Below are positions 13,980-25,760 of a stretch of DNA of 64,000 nucleotides, one piece after another. Origin of the DNA: Chaunax sp. Z400 (Eukaryota > Chordata > Actinopteri > Lophiiformes > Chaunacidae); the NCBI GenBank assembly GCA_037577475.1, contig CM075193.1:6212685-6276684 (forward strand), written 5' to 3'. Position numbers and translations under genes: made by a program. The stretch's first letter is position 1. Every line of letters starts with the position of its first letter. The notes under the pieces were generated by a model. The model was not told where the DNA came from. It worked only from the letters and a program-made list of their open reading frames with translations, and made no database searches.

Positions 13980-15035
13980 GTCTGTTTCAGAAGTAACAAT
14001 TCTATCTATCTCTCAGATAGAATTCAGGCAGCCATCTCCACTGACTGCAAGTCAGGTCCTCTTAATGTTACTCCACTTCATCTCTGCCACTCCAAATTCT
14101 AATGTCAATTTTTTTTTTGCTGATGACACTATTTTATATTCCACTGTCTTAATCCGGCTATTGCAAATCTACAGTCTCCTTTTGACACATTTCAGATTTT
14201 CCTCCTGGACCATAAACTTGTTTTAAATTCTAGCAAAACTAAATGTATTCTCCAGATTATCCAAGAATATTCAAACTACCACCCATATCTGAACCATTTT
14301 TGGTACTGAAACTGTTGGATGCTATAAATACTCGGGGCTCTGGCTGGATATCAGACTTTAAGACTCATGTGGAGCAACTATCAAGCTAACTCAGGGTCGA
14401 AAGAAAAAAATCATGTTGTTCTTCTGCTTGTCCAAACACCATTATACAATCTACAATGATTGATTCAACTTGATTATGGTGATATTTTATTCATGCCTGC
14501 TTCTCCCTCTACATTAAAACCTCTTGACTCACCTGTATCGCAGCGCGCTGCGCTTCATTACAGGTGATGCATTACTCACACACCGTTACATCCTATTTGA
14601 AATGGTGGGATAATCCTCTTTTCCAACCAGAAGTGAGCAGCACTGCATTAGAAAAACTACTGAGTTACTTCTGCTCTCTGGTTGACTTTAAATGCTGTAC
14701 TCGCAATGTCAGTTCACATTAACATTAGCTGTACCTCCTGTTCACACAGAATTATTTGATTCACATACTATGCTGCATACAAATGGAATGATCTTCAAAA
14801 ACTTAGGAGGCTGCATACTCTTATTTTATTTGAACAATTTTAAAAGGTCGTACTTGTATATTTGCGATGACACCTCTAATTGTTTTTATTGAGATAATGT
14901 ATCTGTGTCTGTGAATTATCTGTCTGTCTGTCTATCTTTGAACTGCGTATGTTCATTTGTTGTACACAGGTCTCTTTTGAAAGAGATCCAGACCTCGATG
15001 AGACTTATTTATACTTACATAAATAAATAAAGTCA
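13980..15035 (+). pseudogene. Non-LTR retrotransposon (L2-like LINE) reverse transcriptase fossil
   Basis: A decayed LINE 3' half. NVNFFFADDTILYSTV near 14,100-14,150 is the reverse-transcriptase active-site block (the YADD box, here FADD). LVLNSSKTKCILQ follows, then a HLYRSALRFITGD segment near 14,530-14,570, the typical C-terminal part of fish L2-type ORF2. The end CAGGTCTCTTTTGAAAGAGA, then TCCAGACCTCGATGAGACTT, and a TAAATAAATAAAG tail fit the known 3' end. Many stops and frameshifts; the endonuclease and most RT motifs are missing (5' truncated). The short ORFs at 13,960-14,226 and 14,692-14,892 are pieces of it. Confidence 0.75.
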
Positions 15036-15065
15036 CACTCATGTCCTGTCCTGTCACCTGGTTGC

Positions 15066-15200
15066 ATCACTCTGTTACTACCTCTGCTGCTGGCCCATAG
15101 ACAGAGCAACAATGACCCTCCATTCCACCTGTGTAATGTTTATACAGAACGGTCAGACTAAATAAAGGCCCAACAGTCCCGCCTTGAACAGACTACATAA
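15066..15200 (+). repeat. Dispersed repeat family, left copy
   Basis: It matches 35,645-35,728 over about 85 bp: CTGTTACTACCTCTGCTGCT ... CAATGACCCTCCATTCCACC ... GTTTATACAGAACGGT. It starts straight after the LINE fossil, so it may have inserted into that element's end or belong to it. Confidence 0.6.
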
Positions 15201-16429
15201 ACGTGTTTTCTGTGACGCAGTGGCTGGTGCATGTGCTCGTGCAGCCGTTGTTTCCCCTGCAGTGAGGTGTTGTCCCGGGCAGCACAAGGTGCAGTTTCTG
15301 GATGGGGGTTAAGTGGTGCCCCCAGCCAACACACAGGAGGTTAAGCTTTTGACTGACAGGTCTTTAAAGTACAGGCCCTGGAGCTGGTCCAGGTGTGAGA
15401 GAGAGGCTGAACTTAGCATGCTGAGCCTGATTAGGCACTGCTCCTTTAAGCAGCCCAGTTAGGCTCATTGGAATGACTTATGGCATAGGTGTCTGTAGAA
15501 AGACAGGTTCCAGGTAGTTCTCTGTGATGTAACAGTGCATTCTGTAGGCTTCTATAAACGAGACAAACGTTAACAATGCATAAGAATATGTCTGCTGATT
15601 CTCTGTATTTTTGTTATGATGAAAAAAAGATCAATCAATGTCTAATTCTATAAATTATTCCTATCGACACTGTACAAATCAAAGCCAATCAGAAGCAGAG
15701 TAAGGTGGGTCATGGCGTTGCCACTGTGATTTGTAGATTTTCTCTCTGGTTATGCCTTTTGGACTCACTAATATTACCTTTGTTTCCTTTTTAGGTTATA
15801 TTATCAAGAGGGGGCAAGTGTGAGCGGACCCAGAGAAGGTTTGAGCAGTGGCAGAGCGGCCTCGCCCCTCCACTTTGAAACCGTTAACAGCGCTTCCTGG
15901 GGTTTGCTAATTTATACCACCACTTCTGGCTTATGTGTCGGCTTGTTTACAACCTGTCCCATCCTCTGATCGCACTTTTTACTGCCACCACCCACCTTTG
16001 TTCTTGCGATGTCACAGAGTGCAAATATTACAGCTACGAGAAACAATGGCCAGAACCATAAAGAAGTTTTGCTTACCCATCCAAATGAGAGCCAGAGAGC
16101 ATCTTACTTCCAGAATTGTCAGAATCAGTTAGAGGTTCCAAAACTTTCATCACCTGATAACTTCCTGTCAGCACCGGCACAAGAAATCCGCCCAGGCAGC
16201 CATCTGCTTACCACCACTCTGGAGTGTGTCTTGGCCAGCTCAGGAGGAACATTCCCCAAGAGGTAAACTACATTCCCTCTGTCTCCTCCACTCCTGTCAG
16301 CCTTTTGTGCATCTAAACTGCAACCACCAGGACTCTGTGATGTAGCACTGATTCATAACTAAGTTTAGTTTTCATTCACACTTATGGTGCGGCATTTCAA
16401 GTGAGACATCCGGAGCTAATTCTTCACTG

Positions 16430-17120
16430 CAAAAAAAAAAAAAATAATTTTTTTTTTTAAATATTTTTTATTTATTGACTTACTTACTTACCAGGGACAG
16501 TGCACATTTTATTTTTTCATTTATCCCTTATTTACCCAGAAAGGTCCCATTGACATACAGGATCTCAGGGAGTCCTGGTCAAGATGGCAGCATAACATAA
16601 ATCGACATTTCAGTTTCCACATCAATGTAAATGTGCCAGAGTTCGCTAATTAGCTCATTTTCATCCGTAGTCCCTGGGCTGGCTGTTATAAATAGTGACC
16701 TAATGTCATCAATATACTGTTTCAACAAATTCAACAATAAAATACAATTCAACACAGTACATAAATACAATACAGAAATAACCCCTGAATTTAAGGAGAA
16801 CATGGCTTAATACTAGTGAAATTATCTGTCAATGCAGCAACTTGTCAAGAAATCTTAAAATAATGTTGTTCCAGTCTAAAAACAAGAAGGCTGATTTTTT
16901 TTTTTTAAACTCATAAATCACTTTTAAAACAAGATAATTCATCTCATGTTTCCAGACCAAAGATTTTAAATCTTGGCAGGTACAGAACAATTTGCAGCGT
17001 TCCCTTGCCTCTTTTTCATAACTTATCAGCCCATTTATCAAGACGAAGCTCTTTTCTTTTCGAAGTTCTGCATGGTCCACAATTCAGCCTGAATCCAAGC
17101 AGCTAAAGGTCAACCTTTAA
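16430..17120 (-). mobile_element. LINE-derived remnant, 3' end at left
   Basis: Read on the minus strand, CTCCCTGAGATCCTGTATGT, then CAATGGGACCTTTCTGGGTA and AATAAGGGATAAATG corresponds to the last bases of an L2-like fish LINE (…CAATGGGACT…GGTTAAATAAAGG). Upstream, GCTGCCATCTTGACCAGGA is typical of the same repeat group. A 83-codon ORF at 17,080-16,829 (minus) has no domain that I recognise and probably belongs to the same remnant. Confidence 0.45.
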
Positions 17121-17124
17121 TGAA

Positions 17125-18548
17125 ACGCTTGAAGCCTGAAGATATCCAGCGAGTCTAAAATGTATTCAACCAAAAAACATAACCCAAAGCTGCAAGCTTG
17201 TCTTCACCTGCAGGACTCCAGTAAAGGCAGGAATTTACACCTGCTTCTATCCTGACTCCTTCACTACAATTACACCTCATAACATATTAATGCACTGATG
17301 TGCATTAATATAATTTGATTAAGACGTTAACATTCGAATGGCATTAGGCTGTCTGTCGTCCGCTGTCCCACTTATTCACACTCTGATCCTCAAAAGGTGG
17401 TTGTTTCTAAACTTTGCGAATGGCAGTCTTGTCCTTACATGCATCCATCAAATGACTGTAAATATTTATGTTCGGCTGTCTTGAGTAGATGCCTGCTGTA
17501 TACCGGAAGAGGGGAAAATGAGCGGGGGGGGGGAGAGGAGGAGGAAGAGGAGTCTCATAAACGGAGTAGTGTTTGTGTTGTTGCAGACTTTGGATAATAC
17601 TCCATTCTCATCTCTAATCTCACCTCCCGTGTGTGTTCCCTTAGCACAAAGTGTTCTGTCTGGATTCTCATGAGAAAATCAGATGATTAATCCTTATTGG
17701 TGCGCGGAGCCAATCACTGACAGGCAATTTCAATGTCACTGCTCTGACACTGCCGCTTCCGCAAGAACAGCAAACAAACAAAACAAATGAGCAAAAAACT
17801 CACCACAAATTCTTTTTTTTTTTCTGTTGCATTTTTTCTATTTGTCTCCACTATGAGCTCCAAAAAATGTTTATTTAGTGCTTCAGGATTTTATTAGCAT
17901 TAAGCAGCACTGTGGGGTTGATTTGGCAAGACACAGTGAGCTAAGCATGGAGCGCTAAATTCCCTGCATATGTTCTGTTCTGTTCTCTGCAGGACTAAAC
18001 TTTTGTTGTAGGAATTGTCAGGGCTCCACAAATACACACACGGATACGCAAATCGTCTGCAAAACACACACGTCTCAGCCGTCTCGCTCTCACACAGACA
18101 TACACACAGTCTCTGTGTCTCCTCTGCCTGTTGGGGGTAGATGTCATAAGTCCTCCGCTTGCCAAAGGGAATCACTGTTGTATTTACGTATGAGAGCACA
18201 ACTATTATTATGTGGGATGTTTTAAACAGACATAAACGGGGGTAATGAATGAGACTCATACATTCCACAGTTCCAGCGGTTTTTCCCCGCTCACCCCTGA
18301 AAAACAATGAGACATTGAGAAGAAATTGCTATTCAACGGGCTGCTGCTGCTGTCACTGCATTTTTTCCCCCCAGTCCTCTCATGTCTTTCCTTCACTCTC
18401 TCCATTTTTTTTCTGCACTCACTTTTTCCTTATTTGTCGTGTTATTTATATGAGCTCACTCTACTCACACTGGGCAGCTTCGGAATGGAAGGTTCCCCCG
18501 GGAGAGGTAATGGTGGCAGGTTGAGGAAGGTGTGTGTCTATATGTCTG
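17125..18548. other. Gene-free flank
   Basis: No gene is supported. A repeat-free stretch at 17,630-17,770 carries GATTAATCC (OTX/GSC-like) and CTGACAGG (MEIS/TGIF-like) motifs. The 135-codon ORF at 18,307-17,900 (minus) has no domain. Confidence 0.5.
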
Positions 18549-18553
18549 CGTGC

Positions 18554-18602
<49 letters not shown>
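18549..18602. repeat. (TG)n microsatellite
   Basis: CGTGCGTGCG leads into about 22 pure TG units. It is inverted with respect to the AC tract 160 bp to its right. Confidence 0.95.
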
Positions 18603-18604
<2 letters not shown>

Positions 18605-18759
18605 AAAGTGAGGGGGTGACCCATCGGCCACCCCTACACAGAGGCCCCTTTGTACGTCCCCGGTTTAAACACCTCCATTCTTCTCTAGCTGCTCCCCTTC
18701 TCCATTCGGTTTCTTTGCAGCCGCTGCCAATACTGCCCACTGACACCTTAGTGTACGTA

Positions 18760-18766
18760 CACACAC

Positions 18767-18847
<81 letters not shown>

Positions 18848-18866
18848 CACACACACACAAACAGAC
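18760..18866. repeat. (AC)n microsatellite, long
   Basis: About 50 AC units occur with a few GC and TGC interruptions. The histidine/threonine- and valine/cysteine-rich ORFs here are repeat translations. Confidence 0.95.
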
Positions 18867-21800
18867 ATCAAACTGAATCCTGGTTTTTATTGTAGGCAGG
18901 GATCACTCATTCTTTCCAGGGAGGGAAGCGTGTCATGAACTCCGTGGCTCAAAGCCCGGGGCTCTGGCAGTGGCAGCTTAGATGGGAATAACACCCAGAT
19001 GTTTGGGTATATTATAATGCTTTGGTGTACTTGCAAGTCATGGTATCGATTTTCTCCCTTTCTCTGCAGATTTATTCGTCTTAAACATAACCTACATGCA
19101 CCTCGGCTTCTTCCCAAGCATCACTTCCTGCATTTTTGCTACTTCTTTCATACCAGTCTAACTCCTTTTCACTTCAGCTCAATAGTTTTGTTGGGGTTTG
19201 CCAAAGGAGTCTACACCATCAATATGGATATATTATGTTCCTCTGCTGCAAGATGTTTGTCTCTACTGTGTCGAGGAATGCGAATGTTCTATGAAGCAAT
19301 CTTGAAATATTGCCCACACTCAGTCTTGTTGGATCGTGTGATGCACACCTCCCCAAAAAGGCTTTCTTACCCACACAATCGCAGCAGTCATAGGAAGGAG
19401 TGGCTTTAAAACAATGAATACATTTTTCTGAGTGTCTCAAGCACTCTTTTTTATCAGAATCCGATGCAATCCAGAGGTGAAATGTCTAGAGAAGCTGATT
19501 TATTAAAATGTCTTCATGCCAGGATGCCAGAGGACCAAGGAGGAAGAAGTCTTGAACTGGGATGCACCTTTACATCTCAGGAGATGACAGAAAGCTTAAA
19601 GTTTGTTGTTGGAGACAGAGTGCAGCACAATACATTACAGCTACTGTAGTTCATTTTTGGTTTTCATCAGTATTGGAAAAACATTCAGAGCATATTGATT
19701 CAAACTGTTTTGACCCCATAAAGCTGCATTTCCTGCAGGCGGAGGACACTGTTCACTGCTCTCAGACAGAACTTTATTGTTTTGGGTCACTTTCACTGCT
19801 TATTGTTTCGGGCTGCAGGGGGCAGCTGTTTTTTGAGACAAAGCTTAAAAAACAAACACAAAAAAAAACTGAACACTACAAGCTCAGCACTTAATGGACA
19901 GAGACACAGGCACCACCTGGCTGGTGAACATAATGGAGCATTTAGATATTTTCTGCTGGAACTGGTAACAAAAACAGAGCTAAAAACCTATATAGTCAAG
20001 GCGATATGAGGACAATCATGAGGTGGCTAAATATATGATAATAACTGATGCATGAGTAAATAATAAACTGTTTGGCACATCTAAAGAGTGATACTATGTG
20101 TCACTATTTTTTTTTTTTTTTTACTTTTCATTCCCCAAAAACAATGATATTGCATTTTTAAGTACAGTAAACATTTCTCTTTATTTCTGATGCCTTAAGA
20201 TTCCTTTTTACAAATGAGAAATTCAAGTAAAAAAAGAAAGCAATCTACTGATGCAGAGCAGCAGCGTCTGGTGTAATTTACATTTAATAATCCCTAAAAT
20301 CATTAAAAGAAGAAATGTTAATCATTCAAGAAATCATTGTTTTATGTTTCCTCCAGTTGCAAATAGCAGCTCATTACACCCCCTTTAAGGAATATCCATT
20401 CAGTCTCACCACACGTTCAGTATTTATGCCTTTTCCTGTGTCCTACATTTGTTTACCACATCAGTAAAGTTTCAATATTTTGTCATCAAATGACAAATGT
20501 TCTCACCCTGAAACAACACATAAGGAATGTTGACGAGAGAGGAAGGAGAGACGCAAAAAGATTTATGAAGTTCCCCCTAAAAGTCAATATGGGATTCATG
20601 TTACATCTATGGCGCTGTGGAGATTTATGTTTAATAAGCTTCAGGTGTTGGCAGGCTTGGTTTGGAGCTGGGGAGGGGGTGTAAGTGGGTGATGTTTCAC
20701 ACATGCACAGACATCCACATACAAAGACAAACACACACACGCACACATTCTGCTCACAGCCCACTTTTGCTGTCAGTTTTTACAAATGCTCCAGTTGGCC
20801 TTTCGTCTGGAAAAACAGAGCTACCTTTGTGCCCACCTCTCGAACGGCTACATGTGGCCGTCTGTGGCCGTACGACAACACACAACCCATCAGGGCTGAG
20901 CAGAAACAAATGGAAAAGCTAATATATGATTACTAAGCAAAGAAGGGGAGGAATGTGCAGGAGAGGTCAGAGGGGAGATTGACAGCAGGTACCAACAGCG
21001 CCCCCTCCTCCTCCTATCTTCCATCTTTCTGCTGTGTGTTTACGTTACTGACAGGCACTTTGCGCAGGTAGGAGTGCGAAACAAAGGTCAGTCTGTGTGT
21101 AGATGTGTCCGTTCCACCAACTCTACCCTGTAGCTGTAGAAGAAGGCAGGTCAGAGCAGAGAGAATCTCAATGGTGGCGTCAGAGGGGTGTTTGGCAACC
21201 ACACAATGATGTATTTTATCAAGACTCCTTTTCCACCCTCTTCCACATCTGCCTGGTCTTGCCCACAGATCCCCCCCGTCCACACACAAACACAGACACA
21301 GCCCCCCGCGCCCGTCTACTCTTCCTCAAGCCCTTCATAAATCTTGCCTGTCATTTATAGGCCGACTATAAATCATCAGAACAAGAATTCCTCCTGACAA
21401 CCTGAAAGTATCTCAACAAGATGGACCAAAAATGTGTCTGAAGCATTTCTGAGTTTACATGAAAGTGGAACATAAACATAAACATGAGAATATGAGAGGC
21501 TGTGCAAAAAAATCCTCTATCTTTAGCAATGGTTTTGTCATCCCCCCCATTATCAGGACTGAACTGGTTCACCCACAGCAACAGATCATTAAATGTGCAA
21601 AGCTGAAAATGAGACAAATTAAAAGTAGTCTCTGTGGTAAAGAGGTAAAAATTGCGTCCCTCTTAGGTTCCCTACATAATCTGAAGTGGCAGCAAAGGCA
21701 AAAGAACCTGTTTGTTATAAGAAATGTGTCTATGGAGAGGAACAATGGTTTGTGGTGTTCATATGCTATTTGGCATTGTTTAACATTGGGGTTTAGGTGG

Positions 21801-22204
21801 TTGGGAAGTGATAATTGAAGGTTTTGCACACAACACACAAGGAAAAGAAAGGCCTGTTGATTCGATTGGTTCGTGTGGTGGTGTTTTTGTATGTTGTGTA
21901 AAATGGCACAAGTGGCTCTTATTCAGCAGACACACGCTGGAGGGCCCTGCCTTTATCCTCGGAACAATGGCTCACAATTCCCTGGGCAGTTCTCAGGTGG
22001 ATCGCCTTACCCATACTGCCTCGGTGGCTCACCTGAGGACCGGCCAGGCAGCTCGGCAGTCACACGGAGCAGGTTACAGTTACCTCCGCAGACCCAGATG
22101 CATAGATATGTCCATAAACACAAGCAAAGGCACATTCGCCTGACTTCACAGCACCTGTAAGAGGGGGGGGGGGTTTAAGCCGCTGTAACTGGAAAACCCC
22201 ATTC
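18867..22204. other. Gene-free flank
   Basis: No gene is supported. The ORFs of up to 136 codons lack any domain. A perfect small palindrome is at 20,479-20,497 (TTTGTCAT-CAA-ATGACAAA), in a non-repetitive stretch, 20,460-20,680. Confidence 0.5.
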
Positions 22205-22330
22205 TTGTATACATGCAGACACATGCTAGCAATTATGAGACATTAACAATACACTTTTAGTGCATGGAAGCCGTGCATTCAACTGTGTCAAGGGAGAACT
22301 GTGCACCGTCACCCAAGCTGCTGCTGTTGT
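22205..22330 (+). repeat. Direct duplicate, left copy
   Basis: GCTAGCAATTATGAGACATT, then ACTTTTAGTGCATGG and GAACTGTGCACCGTCACCC recur with changes at 23,360-23,470 (GCAAGCAATTATGAGACATT ... AAACTGTACACTGTCACCC). It is in the same orientation, 1.15 kb apart. Confidence 0.7.
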
Positions 22331-22961
22331 TGCTTTTCACTCTCCAAGCCAATGGCAGGCTCTCCCTCCCGGCTTCCGTCCACGTGCTCACGGAGCTGAA
22401 CTCTCAGATTCCTGGAGAAGATTGAAACGTAACACTTTCCCAAGACAACAGAGCAACCCAACACTACACACTTCACACATACACTCATTATCAAGTTACG
22501 CCTCTGGTTTCTGCAAACCACCGTACTACCAAACAGCCATGTGGGAATTCGCCAACAGAGACACGCTGACATTATGTTTCTTGACAATTAGCTTGGTATG
22601 TGGTCTTTTCACCTGGTGGCTGTGAAACTTTCGATACCAGAAGTGCTGCTTTTTATCACATCAACAGCAAATGTTTTGAATAATTAGCCTTGACATCTGA
22701 CAATCAGCATGTCCATTCAAGCACTTAGCCTTCCTCTCACCTTGACTGGTCAGGACCACGTGGATTTGTACCCTCCAGATATTATAAACATAATTTTATG
22801 AGGGATTTTATAAGGTTGACCTGTCTATTTTGGCCTGCTCCTCAGTCCATCCTCATGTGATGCGTGGTAATTATCTACAGATCCACAATTAGCTGAACTG
22901 AAAGCGTCTCTTCCAGCTGGGATTGACTGTAGAAACTGAGAGGTATAGAAATTAAAGGAAT

Positions 22962-23240
22962 GAAGCTACAGCCAGGAATTGGATAATTTAGCTTGGCAGA
23001 AAGACTGAAAAAAGTGAAATTATATATTGATGTTTTGCTCTTTGGTTTTTCCACTAATTTAATAAACTTTTTTCTTTTAGTTTTTTTAAACTCCTTTTTG
23101 AAGAGCTCGGCTAGTCTCTATGCTAAGCTTAGCTAACCTACTGCTGGGTGCATCTTGGTCAATCCTCTCATGTAACTCTCAACAAGAGAGCAAATAGCTT
23201 AAGGTTTCCCAAAATGTCTCATCATTCCTTTATGAAGTGA
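22962..23240. mobile_element. MITE-like element with long inverted ends
   Basis: The left end reads GAAGCTACAGCCAGGAATTG, then ATTTAGCTTGGCAGAAAGAC. The right part reads TCTCTATGCTAAGCTTAGCT, then AACCTACTGCTGGGTGCATC, its imperfect reverse complement. The right flank, ATCCTCTCATGTAACTCTCA, then CAAGAGAGCAAATAGC and TTTCCCAAAATGTC, matches a high-copy teleost repeat I recall. There is no ORF. Confidence 0.6.
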
Positions 23241-23359
23241 CTGACAAGACGGGACCGCTTTGGTTGGGTTCACTTCCTCACACTCATTTTTTATACATGC
23301 AACTTTATTAGCCATCGGTGAGGGGCCTTTGAGCTGCCAACACATCGTCATTCTTTTAA

Positions 23360-23475
23360 TACATCCATGCACATGCAAGCAATTATGAGACATTGGCAGC
23401 ATACTTTCAGTGAATGCATTCAGTGTCCAGGGCAAACTGTACACTGTCACCCCAGCTGCAACTGCTTTAGAGTTC
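23360..23475 (+). repeat. Direct duplicate, right copy
   Basis: This is the right copy of the pair described at 22,205. It lies about 120 bp beyond the MITE-like element at 22,962-23,240, so the two copies flank that element. Confidence 0.7.
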
Positions 23476-23479
23476 ATTC

Positions 23480-25235
23480 TCAGACAGGTGGGTCTCTTCA
23501 AACAAGATCATTTGCATTGAAATAAAAACTCACTCCAGTAGCAGACATTTATTTTAACACAAGAATTTAGTCAAAATCACTAACATTAAGGTTTCAAAGT
23601 GTGGGTAGTGGGTAACGGATTGTGAATAGAGGTATAATATAAAATATGTGGAGGGTGCATGAGCGATTAAAGCACATGCACATCAATATAAGATATAATC
23701 CATATTGTATTTTAACAAATAGCTGAAGAAAACGCTTCTGTATGTGAAAGTAGATAGGAGTGGTGTTCCAATAGAAGGAGAGGGATCATATTTCAGGCCT
23801 GATACCCGACCATATGGACCAGTTTAAAGAAGATGAGGGGATTTGTTTCAAAGTTCTGCACACAGCGTCCAACAGCGCTGATTTACTAGGAGGCTGATCT
23901 GACGCTAAAGCTAGAAGACAGAGTAATGAATCACATTTCTGCTGATATCTGTCTGAATTCAACTAAAGTGCGAAGGCATGTGTGTGTAGCTTCACATGCT
24001 ACTGTAGAGCTGGAGCTTTCAAAGCTTTACAGTAGGGATATTGCAGTAAAGTGGTTTCACTCTTTTTAATTGAAAATTCTTTTTCATCTTTTGGTAGAAG
24101 GTTGGGTTGAAGTTATACGCAGTGGGTTATTATACTACAGGGTTTTGAGGATCTGAACGTATAAATATCTATCAAGAAATGTGTCTTTGCATGTGAGAAT
24201 CAACAGACAAAGTCTAAGAGAGAGAAAAAAACAGTTTAGAGTTCAGATCATCAACAAGATTTACTATTTCTAAATGTTTTGGATGTCCTGAGGTGATGGA
24301 TTTGAACAAGCAGGGATTTGGCCTGATACTTGATTCTGTCTGGAGTCTGGATTCCTCTTCACCTCATCATTCTGCCGCACAGTGCTGAGATCTGGCCCAC
24401 CTTTGCACTCTAAAGAGCCCCCCCCAGGTGACTCAAAAGGGCCTTAGAGTTGCAGTTTACCAACCAGGGTCAAAGTTCTACTTACTTCTGTAAGTATTGT
24501 TGTGGCCAAAGATGTAAAAGTTTGGTGCTACAGTACTTGAATCCAGCCAGACGGTGCACAGAAGTAAGGAAGAGAGTTCCACATGACAGAGACAGAAGAC
24601 TGGAGGAGGCGAGGATCCAAGCAGAAGCGTGATTAAATGAGCAGGAAAATAGATGAGACGAGAGGAAGTGAAAGAGGTTTGGAAAAGGTGTAGGAAACGA
24701 GAGGGGCAGTGCATTAGTCACGGGGTAACTTTAGCCCCCTTTGTGGCTGAAGGGAGAGAGATTTCTCATCACTGATTTGGCTGCAGCAGACTGCAGAAAC
24801 ACTATAGCATGCCAGACGTGGCCATTTGTCCATCTCCCTTCCTTCATGTCTCTGCCTCTGTTCTTCCATAGGCTGTCTCCACCCATAGGATCAGTGCAGG
24901 GAAACACATTTTTCTGCTTAGATGCTGACTCTAAAGTCGGGTTAGGTTGTGAATTAACTGAGACTGGTGATCGTGTGTTTGATTAACGTAACCACGTCAC
25001 CTCCCCCTATCTTGCTCAGTATTATTCTGCACACTGTTTTCTTGCATCTGAACTAAAATACTCATCATTGCAGGTTGTGTTTAAAGCATTGATTTTATAT
25101 GACTTATTGGTACTTTTGCATGTTTTAAGTCGGAAAAATTCAAATCACTGCCAACTACTGGTGGATTCAGTGAGGGGAAGGGGGAGGGAATTGCACTTCC
25201 TGGTTCCCTCATGTTTGAAAAAATGGGGGCAAAAG
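23480..25235. other. Gene-free flank
   Basis: No gene or recognisable repeat was seen. The ORFs are short and lack domains. Confidence 0.5.
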
Positions 25236-25239
25236 GCCC

Positions 25240-25425
25240 CTCTTGGATATCCTTATGGTAGATAAATCATGATAAAGTGCCCTCTGGGGTGACCTTCCGG
25301 TGGACAAAACGTGATGAAGTGTGTTCTAGGGGGCTTTTCCATTGGATAAGACATGATAAAGAGCCCTATAGGGTACCCCTAACATGGAGAAAACTCCTGG
25401 GTGTCCTTCTAATGGAGAAATGGAT
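25240..25425. repeat. Decayed minisatellite, unit about 41 bp
   Basis: CATGATAAAGTGCCCTCTGG (25,268), CGTGATGAAGTGTGTTCTAG (25,311) and CATGATAAAGAGCCCTATAG (25,350) recur at about 40-bp spacing, each followed by GGTGACC/GGGCTTTT/GGTACCCC and a (A/T)GGA(C/T)AAAA-like end. Two flanking partial units are more diverged. Confidence 0.65.
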
Positions 25426-25589
25426 GCAGTGCAAGAAAATTAATTGGCCTCTCTGTGCCTCTAAATGCTTAAATAGTTAATAATTCCCTTCCCTTAATCA
25501 CAGGGGTGTTGTAGTTATAATATCTGAGTCATATAATAAACACATTTTAATATTAACCAGCATTTGAAACTGTTTCCAGGCTGTCTGCA

Positions 25590-25760
25590 TGCTGGTGTCC
25601 TTTTTAATCTCCCCGACAAGTTATGTCCGTCTGTCCATGTTTCTGTCTGTTTGTTCATCCGTCCATGATAAAAAATTTTCCGGATCATATCTCACAAACT
25701 ATACATACTAGATTTACCAAATTTTACATATAAATTAACAATAAGTGGTTAGATCTTATT
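25590..25760. repeat. Fragment of the degenerate tandem-repeat family
   Basis: GTCCGTCTGTCCATGTTTCT, TGTTCATCCGTCCATGATAA, then TTTTCCGGATCATATCTCAC and ACTAGATTTACCAAATTTTA resemble, in reverse, the GGACGGATGGAC end of the copies at 40.0 kb and 62.8 kb. Confidence 0.4.

Noticed and set aside
18465..18876. Cys/Val-rich and His/Thr-rich ORFs on both strands
   Set aside because: They are translations of the TG/AC microsatellites.
22260..22625. 121-codon plus-strand ORF
   Set aside because: It starts within the duplicated repeat (22,205-22,330) and has no domain. The hydrophobic end (LTLCFLTISLVCGLFTWWL) is not enough to call a membrane protein.
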